From Bacillota bacterium (lineage in GTDB: Bacteria > Bacillota > Clostridia > Acetivibrionales > DTU013), in assembly GCA_023433505.1 (NCBI GenBank), contig JAEZCO010000052.1, positions 28,136 through 92,135 on the forward strand: a stretch of DNA of 64,000 nt. Direction: 5' to 3'. Positions 61,301-64,000 of this stretch are shown here, piece after piece. Under the pieces are notes generated by a model. That model saw only the letters and a list, made by a program, of their open reading frames with translations, ran no database searches and was not told the origin of the DNA. The stretch's first letter is position 1; the number at the start of each line of letters is the position of its first letter. Both the position numbers and the translations under genes were made by a program.

Positions 61301-64000
61301 GACCTGGATGTATACGCCTGGGAATGATTACACCGGACCGGACCTGTTCAGCATACTGGTGAGCGACCCCCAGGGGGGGACGGCGGTATCCAGGATCACT
61401 ATCACCGTTGTTGCCGAAAGTGATGAGGTGGTTGTGCCCAATTACACTGTAACAACACCGGAAAACGTGCCCACCGGCGGCCAGGTGGAAGGTGTGAGCC
61501 TGGAGGGAAATCCCCTTCAGTACGGTCTCCTGTCCTCTCCAGGCAACGGAACGGCAGCCGTCAATCCCGATGGGACCTGGACATATACGCCCAATCCGTT
61601 TTTTGAAGGGGCAGACAGCTTCACTGTGCTTGTCACGGATACGGTTACGGGAAACACAGCCGTGTCTCTCATCCAGATCACCGTGAGTGCTGTCAACCAC
61701 TCGCCAGAGGTGCCCGATTATACGGTCACCACTGCCCAGGGCTCCCAGATCAGCGGTACCGTCATCGGTACCGATCCCGACGGAGATATATTGAATTACA
61801 GTCTCCTGACACCTCCTGCCAATGGAAGTGCTGCAGTCAATTCCAATGGTACGTGGACGTATGTTCCCACGCCCGGGTTCAATGGGCCGGACAGCTTCCA
61901 GGTGCTGGTGGACGACGGACAGGGAGGCACGGCCGTGTCGGTGATAAGCATTACGGTCACGCCCGTAAACAGGCCTCCTTCGGTGCCCAATTACAGTGTA
62001 AGCACACCCCGGAATGTGTGGATCAATGGAGCCGTAGTGGGAACCGACCCCGACGGGGACCTTCTCACCTACAGCCTGCTGACGGCCTCTACTGATGGAA
62101 CTGCCACGGTAAACAGCGATGGAAGCTGGACCTATGAGCCCAATGCGGGATTCGTAGGCGCCGATGTATTTACCGTACTGGTGGACGACGGTCATGGAGG
62201 AACCGCTATCTCCACCGTACTGGTCAATGTAATATTTGTGAATACGCCGCCCACTGTTCCAAACTATACTGCAAGTATCCCGGAAGATGTACCGGTAAAC
62301 GGAACGGTGGTAGGGACAGACCCCGACGGAGACGTGCTGGTTTACAGCCTCTTTACCAATGCCATAAACGGAACAGTCATTGTCAATGGCGACGGCACCT
62401 GGGCATATACCCCCGCCGGCAACTTCAACGGCACAGACAGCTTCAGTGTTCTGGTCAGCGACAGCCGGGGTGGAACGGCTGTATCCACCGTAAGCATCAC
62501 TGTCATCTCTGTAAATGACAATCCGGTGGTAGGTAATTACTCGGTATCGACGGCTCAAAATACGGCTGTAAGCGGTACCGTAGTGGCAACCGATCCTGAC
62601 GGGGATATCCTCACCTACAGTCTTTTGACGCCTCCGGTTCATGGTACGGCTATGGTAAACCCGGATGGCACCTGGACTTATACCCCTGCTCCAGGGTATA
62701 GCGGACCTGACTCCTTCAGTATTCTTGTCAGTGATCCCCATGGAGGCACGGCTGCCTCCACCATAACCGTTACTGTCGTACCGGTGAGTGACAGGGTCAC
62801 GGTACCCAATTACACAGCCTCCACTCTTCAGGATACACCTGTGAACGGCCAGGTGGCAGGCACAAGTCTGGATGGAAACCCGCTGGCTTACAGCCTGCTG
62901 AGCGCCCCTACCAACGGTGCGGCCGTTGTCAACAGTGACGGCACATGGGCGTATACGCCGGGCAGCGAGTTCAGGGGGGTGGATTCCTTCAGTGTCCTGG
63001 TTACAGATACCGTAACAGGAAATACGGCGGTATCGGTCGTCACCATCACGGTGATTCCTGTAAACCGCCCGCCTGTCGTACCCGACTACAATGTGTCCAC
63101 ACCTGAAAATGCGCAGCTAAACGGTACTGTCAGAGGGAGTGACCCGGATGGAGATCTATTGACATACAATTTGCAAACACCTGCGCAAAATGGAACAATC
63201 CTTGTCAACGCCAACGGTACATGGGTCTATACGCCCAACACCAACTTTGTAGGGGCCGACAGCTTTACCGTCCTTGTAAGCGACGGCCAGGGAGGTACGG
63301 CGGTATCCACGGTAAATATTACGGTGGTTGAGGTCAATATTCCTCCGACAGTGCCCGACTATACCGTAGCTACATTCCAGAACACCCCGGCGGACGGAAG
63401 AGTCGAAGGGGAGGATGTCAACGGAAACCCTCTCACATACAGCCTGTTTACACCCCCTGCAAACGGGGAAGCCGCTGTCAATTCCGACGGTACCTGGACG
63501 TATACCCCCGATTTGAATTATACAGGGACCGATACCTTCAGCGTATTGGTAAGCGATGGTAGAGGGGGGACGGCTGTGTCAGTGATCCGCATCACAGTAG
63601 AAGGACAGACAGATGTCATCACCGTACCTGACTATGATGTCGCCACCCAGGCCAATGTGCCCGTATCGGGCCAGGTGCAGGGCACCAGCTCCCTGGGCAG
63701 GCCACTGACCTACAGCCTATTGACGCCACCCCTTCATGGAACGGCCATTGTCAACCCTGATGGAACCTGGACCTATACTCCTGCTCTTGACTATGTGGGG
63801 ACCGACGCCTTCAGCGTGCTGGTGAGCGACGGGCTGGGTGCTACAGCGGTGTCGGTAATAAACATTACTATCGAAAGTCCCGTTGATATCATCACGGTAC
63901 CCGACTATGACGTAAGTACCACCGCTAATGTGCCGGTATCGGGCCAGGTGCAAGGCACCAGCTCCCTGGGCAGGCCGCTGACCTACAGCCTGCTGACGCC
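49347..64000 (+). CDS. Giant tandem-repeat surface-type protein (DUF11 + >=48 Ig/cadherin-like repeats), incomplete at right edge
   Basis: One open frame of 4,884 codons without a stop reaches the window end. The ATG at 49347 lies 6 bases after AAAAGGA. Residues 1-~335 are a beta-rich N-terminal region beginning MAYILRYNTTTNGAVTFTGN, with no signal peptide. About 340-450 is a DUF11-like domain (VGDVINYTIAISNTGTATAN). From residue 470 onward come 91-92-residue bacterial Ig/cadherin-like (tandem-95, VCBS-related) repeats. Each has a VNDPPxVPDY start, an acidic DxDGDxLTYSL likely to bind calcium, then NGTAVVNxDGTWTYTP and FSVLVxDGxGGTAVS. The gene is visibly richer in G+C than its left neighbours. 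Similar N-terminal/DUF11 proteins occur on Gram-positive cell or spore surfaces. An adhesin or stalk role is inference. The C-terminus and any anchor are not visible. Confidence 0.88.
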   Translation, partial: MAYILRYNTTTNGAVTFTGNTLGLSKQSNANNPGTEGSIGAFTTVNTALRDNTYPEGTTADWTLNSSAAILDIPAGSTILYAELIWAGSWNYGGENVSAFLNNAVNFTTPSGTFSISPDPATAVTNSAPDPTHNYYVRSQNVTAQVLAAGGGTYRTARVPGTQATSDNNSNHAGWTLAVAYQNPSLPGRNMSIFVGAEESYVGTVATVSGFATPPTGTLNGRLMVSAQEGDSNLVGDQLLFGPTSASLAAVSGPNNPVGNFFCSQINNDAGNLDIRGTFGSLNHTPGTNLSGRRQGWDITNIDVSARLTNNQTSAAVRGTTTGDSYMINGLGLQININAANVTAAKTADKASAIVGDVINYTIAISNTGTATANNVVITDIPCSASQYVTGSFRVNGSVVSGANPSAGVALGNIAAGGSLSVTFSVQVTSVPASLQCINQASFTYQYQSVAGGPIISGVGISSAASTAITNRPPTVPGYNVSTPENTAVNGTVVGTDPDGQTLTYSLATAPINGSAVVNSNGTWTYTPNLNFNGNDTFTVRVSDPTGGTAISTINIVVTPVNDPPTVPNYTATTLEDTPVNGTVVASDVDGDTLTYSLQNPPAHGTAVVNANGNWTYTPALNYNGPDSFTVLVSDGHGGTAVSTLSLTVIPVNDRPVVPDYTLSTPEDTILNGQVIATDPDGDPLTYSTFTSPINGTLVVNPNGTWSYTPNPNFTGTDTFSVLVSDPSGATAVSTINLTVTPVNDPPTVPDYSVTTPEDTPISGTVRGSDPDGDVLIYSLQTQAVNGTAVVNSDGTWTYTPALNYNGPDAFTVLVSDGFGGTAVSTVNITVTPVSDQIIVPNYNVSTPEETPVSSIVIAQSVDGNPLTYSLQNQASNGTAVVNADGTWTYTPVLNFNGQDAFTVVVTDTVTLNSSLSLITVTVLPVNDPPTVPDYTVAVPEDTPLNGTVVGSDIDGDPLTYSLNTPATNGTAAVNADGTWTYTPALNFQGTDSFSVLVSDGNGGTAVSNIIVTVTPVNDPPVVGNYTAQTTEDTPTNGRVAATDVDGDTLTYSLLGAAIGGTAVVNADGTWVYTPGQNYNGLDTFSVLVDDGNGGTAVSIISVAIVPVNDPPTVPNYNVQTLEDVTVNGTVVGNDVDGDTLTYSLLTPAINGTAVVNSDGTWTYTPGLNYNGSDTFSVLVNDGNGGTAVSSIVLTILPVNDPPTVPNYSTQTPEDVPVNGKVTGSDVDNMLLAYSLLTLPVSGTAVVNADGSWLYTPNPNFNGTDVFTVLVEDGSGGTAVSAINITVLSVNDPPAVGNYTATTPEDIPVNGLVVGQDIDGDILTYSLNTPASNGTAFVNADGSWTYTPHADFNGTDTFTVLVDDSHGGTAVSTVRLVILPVNDRPVVTDYAVVTAEDTPISGRVSAFDPDGDVLAYSLSALPANGTVTVNGDGAWTYIPNPDYNGPDSFSVFVDDGNGGAAISTVTVTVQPVNDAIIVPNYTVSLPEDTSVSGIVTGTNVDENPLTYSLLGPAANGTAAVNSNGSWTYTPNANFNGSDVFTVQVTDTVTGNFSISLVQLSVSPVNDPPATQNYTVAGVEDSAIDGTVVASDIDGDALTFSLNTAPSQGTAVVNPDGTWTYTPNPDFHGNDTFSVLVNDGHGGTAVSTVHVNILPVNDPPVVPDYTVSTPEETAVSGVIVAVDVDGDILVYSLFTAPTDGTVVVNPNGTWTFTPNTNFNGDDRFTVLVTDGQGGTALSVVTVTVVPVNDPPTAPDYDVSTPEDTPLVGTVVGTDIDGDILTYSLLSQAINGSTAVNANGTWTYTPNLNFNGTDTFSVLVDDGNGGTAVSTVRVTVVPVNDAPVVSDYAVTTPEDIAVNGVVAASDADGNSLVYSLYTTANNGTVTVNPDGSWVYLPNANFNGTDDFSVLVSDLNGGTAVSNIVITVLPVNDAPVVPNYTASGPEDSPNSGTVVGTDADGDLLTYSLLLTPINGTVAVNGDGTWTYVPHANFHGTDSFSVLVDDGRGGTAVSTVSLIVTPVNDAPTVPDYTVIVPEDTTISGTVVAQDVDGDNLTYSLYTPPPNGSAAVNADGSWTYTPSLNYNGPDSFSVLVTDPSGATAVSRISITVIPESDAIVVPDYTVSAVEDTPVSGQAIATDVDGNPITYSLLNPPTNGTAVVNADGTWTYTPSPNFHGTDSFGILVTDTVTGNSAVSLVTLTVAPVNDPPVVPDYTVSAPEDTSLTGTVVGTDSDGDALTYAVFTSPIHGVLTVNPDGTWIYIPDSNFFGSDTFSIQVSDGAGGTAVSTVSVTVTPVNDPPVVPDYMGSTAEDTIANGRVTATDADGNPLTYSLFTAPTDGTAVVNADGTWTYTPNPNFHGDDRFTVLVSDGLGGTAVSTVTLTIVPVNDPPVTQNYNVSTPEDVAVNGKVVATDVDGDILVYSLSDLPLNGTAVVNGDGSWTYTPNGNFSGADTFSVLVDDGQGGTAISTLTLTVVPVNDPPQVPDYTVSTPEDIPASGTVVAADADGDVLTYSLLTPPVNGVAVVNGDGTWTYSPNGNFNGSETFSVLVSDGQGGTAVSTLHITVVPVNDPPSVPNYAVTGPEDTPLAGSVIGFDIDGDPLTYSLFLNAVHGTVAVNADGTWTYTPNSNFTGDDAFSVQVSDGQGGTAVSTVSLTITPVNDPPVIPDYTVITSEDTAISGTAVGSDVDGDPLAYSLYTVPSNGTAVVNSDGTWTYTPFPDYNGPDLFSIAVSDPSGATAVSRISITVLAESDAIIVPDYTIAAIEDTPVSGQVVAIDVDGNPVAYSLLSQATNGTAVVNADGTWTYTPNANFSGIDSFSVLVTDPVTGNTAISVIALNVAPVNDPPTVPDYAVSTPEDTPLAGTVVGSDLDGDILTYSALTLPTHGALSVNAGGTWLYTPDQNFFGSDTFSVQVSDGRGGTAVSTVNVTITPVNDPPTVPGYSASTPEDTPVNGKVVGADIDGNPLSYSLLTPPTNGSAVVNADGSWIYTPGSNFYGADSFTVQVSDGLGGTAVSTISITIVPVNDFPVVGNYTVSTSEDVPVSGTVVASDPDGDILSYGIFAQPSNGSVIVNTDGTWTYMPNANFNGSDTFSVLVEDNHGGTAVSTISVTVVPVNDPPVVPDYAVSTPEDIAVNGAVVASDVDDTLLAYSLLTPPSDGVAVVNADGTWVYTPNANFTGNDAFTVLVSDPGGATSVSTIIITILPVNDPPTVPDYSASTPEDTAVGGTIIGNDIDGDVLTYSLFTQAINGTAVVNTGGTWTYTPNGNFHGSDTFSVLVDDGRGGTAVSTVRLTILAVNDPPVVPDYTVATAENTAVSAKVTATDADGDVLSYSLYTPPANGTAVVNGDGTWTYTPNANYAGPDLFSVLVSDPSGATAVSTINITVLAVSDQITVPNYADTILENSSASGQVEAVSVGMNPLVYSLLNAPANGTAVVNADGTWTYTPAPYFFGADSFSVLVTDTVTGNVALSLIQITVLEVNYPPTVPDYAVSVPEDTPVNGTVVGSDVDGDVLTYSLASGPSNGTAAVNSDGTWTYTPNLNYTGADTFTVLVDDSHGGTAASTINITILPVNDPPVAPDYAVSTAENSFVTGRIIATDPDGDALTYSLFTAPTDGTAVVNPDGTWTYTPTLNFNGVDVFTVLVEDGAGGTAISTVNVTVTPVNNPPVTQNYNVSTPEDVAVTGTVTATDPDRDPLTYSLLTPPTDGTAAVNPNGMWTYTPNPNFNGVDTFSVLVSDGQGGTTFSTININILAVNDPPAVPDYAASTPEDIPVNGRVTGTDADGDVLAYSLLTAPTDGTVLVNADGTWTYTPNSNFNGADMFTVLVDDGRGGTAVSGITITVLPVNDPPTVPDYAVSGIEDSPVTGTVIGNDADGDLLTYSLLTPPIFGTVTVNPDGTWLYTPAGNFSGNDTFSVLVGDGRGGTAISAVVVTILPVNDPPVAPDYSVTTPENTAVSSRVAGTDPEEQLLTYSLYTSPNNGFAVVNPDGTWMYTPGNDYTGPDLFSILVSDPQGGTAVSRITITVVAESDEVVVPNYTVTTPENVPTGGQVEGVSLEGNPLQYGLLSSPGNGTAAVNPDGTWTYTPNPFFEGADSFTVLVTDTVTGNTAVSLIQITVSAVNHSPEVPDYTVTTAQGSQISGTVIGTDPDGDILNYSLLTPPANGSAAVNSNGTWTYVPTPGFNGPDSFQVLVDDGQGGTAVSVISITVTPVNRPPSVPNYSVSTPRNVWINGAVVGTDPDGDLLTYSLLTASTDGTATVNSDGSWTYEPNAGFVGADVFTVLVDDGHGGTAISTVLVNVIFVNTPPTVPNYTASIPEDVPVNGTVVGTDPDGDVLVYSLFTNAINGTVIVNGDGTWAYTPAGNFNGTDSFSVLVSDSRGGTAVSTVSITVISVNDNPVVGNYSVSTAQNTAVSGTVVATDPDGDILTYSLLTPPVHGTAMVNPDGTWTYTPAPGYSGPDSFSILVSDPHGGTAASTITVTVVPVSDRVTVPNYTASTLQDTPVNGQVAGTSLDGNPLAYSLLSAPTNGAAVVNSDGTWAYTPGSEFRGVDSFSVLVTDTVTGNTAVSVVTITVIPVNRPPVVPDYNVSTPENAQLNGTVRGSDPDGDLLTYNLQTPAQNGTILVNANGTWVYTPNTNFVGADSFTVLVSDGQGGTAVSTVNITVVEVNIPPTVPDYTVATFQNTPADGRVEGEDVNGNPLTYSLFTPPANGEAAVNSDGTWTYTPDLNYTGTDTFSVLVSDGRGGTAVSVIRITVEGQTDVITVPDYDVATQANVPVSGQVQGTSSLGRPLTYSLLTPPLHGTAIVNPDGTWTYTPALDYVGTDAFSVLVSDGLGATAVSVINITIESPVDIITVPDYDVSTTANVPVSGQVQGTSSLGRPLTYSLLT
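50754..64000 (+). repeat. Tandem array of 273/276 bp units with a 1,914 bp higher-order period
   Basis: Forty-eight complete units and a partial 49th (from 63879) follow each other in perfect frame. Ordinary units are 273 bp. A longer 276 bp variant starts at 51846, 53760, 55674, 57588, 59502 and 61416, every seventh unit and exactly 1,914 bp apart, so five complete seven-unit blocks are present. The next long variant comes after five units, at 62784. The variant carries SDQI/SDAI at its start, a changed acidic motif (VDGNP, VDENP, LEGNP), and TDTVTGN near its end, which supplies the extra codon. Confidence 0.92.
63657..64000 (+). repeat. Nearly identical adjacent unit segments at the right edge
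   Basis: The 71 bases from 63657 match those from 63930, 273 bp later, with five differences. Both encode VPVSGQVQGTSSLGRPLTYS. This is the highest unit-to-unit similarity I saw by eye and suggests a recent duplication. The array probably continues beyond the window. Confidence 0.8.

Noticed and set aside
50754..64000. The regular array as a possible CRISPR or non-coding satellite.
   Set aside because: Units are 273-276 bp, diverged mainly at synonymous-like positions, always in frame, and encode a conserved protein domain. There are no short identical repeats with unique spacers.

Overview
The window looks like chromosome from a Gram-positive, probably anaerobic, member of the Clostridia. 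The reasons are: a T-box leader in front of a valine tRNA ligase gene, near-consensus vegetative promoters with 16-18 bp spacers, strong AGGAGG-type ribosome binding sites, frequent TTG/GTG starts, a fused iron-sulfur L-serine dehydratase, YesM/YesN-type sugar regulation, and many one-gene regulators with divergent targets. The sequence alone does not name the species. There is no rRNA, CRISPR array, phage or intact insertion sequence.

Bases 1-14,873 form a carbohydrate-use locus. A YesM-type sensor kinase and, to its left, three enzyme genes are on the minus strand: an uncharacterised glycosidase-like protein, a GH106-like hydrolase, and a protein cut by the window edge. The matching YesN-type response regulator diverges to the right. 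It is followed by a sugar-binding lipoprotein, two permeases and a DUF4838 protein. No ATPase for this importer is present.

Bases 14,883-18,240 carry a second ABC importer (ATPase, permease, SsuA/TauA/NMT1-like lipoprotein) on the minus strand. It has a consensus promoter and a leader with an intrinsic terminator ahead of the first gene. Bases 18,357-31,800 hold valS with its T-box, a small ferritin-like protein, a PAS-PP2C phosphatase, a MocR regulator facing an EamA exporter, an Lrp-type regulator with a NIPSNAP protein, cysE, a DUF1801 protein, a DUF1858 protein, LonA, and a TetR regulator whose probable operator also lies in front of lon.

Bases 31,968-49,114 are a run of small metabolic and regulatory modules. 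They comprise serine dehydratase and cupin against LysR, a TetR/DHA2 exporter pair, BlaI/BlaR1-like repressor and membrane protease with two operators, a CDP-alcohol phosphatidyltransferase, a membrane XRE regulator, a WYL regulator with a GyrI-like protein, an alcohol dehydrogenase with a ROK regulator, and a TetR/MFS pair. That last MFS protein has a very large coiled-coil insertion. In several of these modules a palindrome sits in the promoter and predicts the operator.

Bases 49,347-64,000 are one uninterrupted plus-strand reading frame of at least 4,884 codons that runs off the right edge. After an N-terminal region and a DUF11-like domain it consists of 48 complete and one partial Ig/cadherin-like repeats of 91-92 residues in perfect register. 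These show a higher-order periodicity: one variant unit, 276 bp instead of 273 bp, recurs every seven units, at exactly 1,914 bp, six times. This nested repeat structure is the most striking feature of the window.
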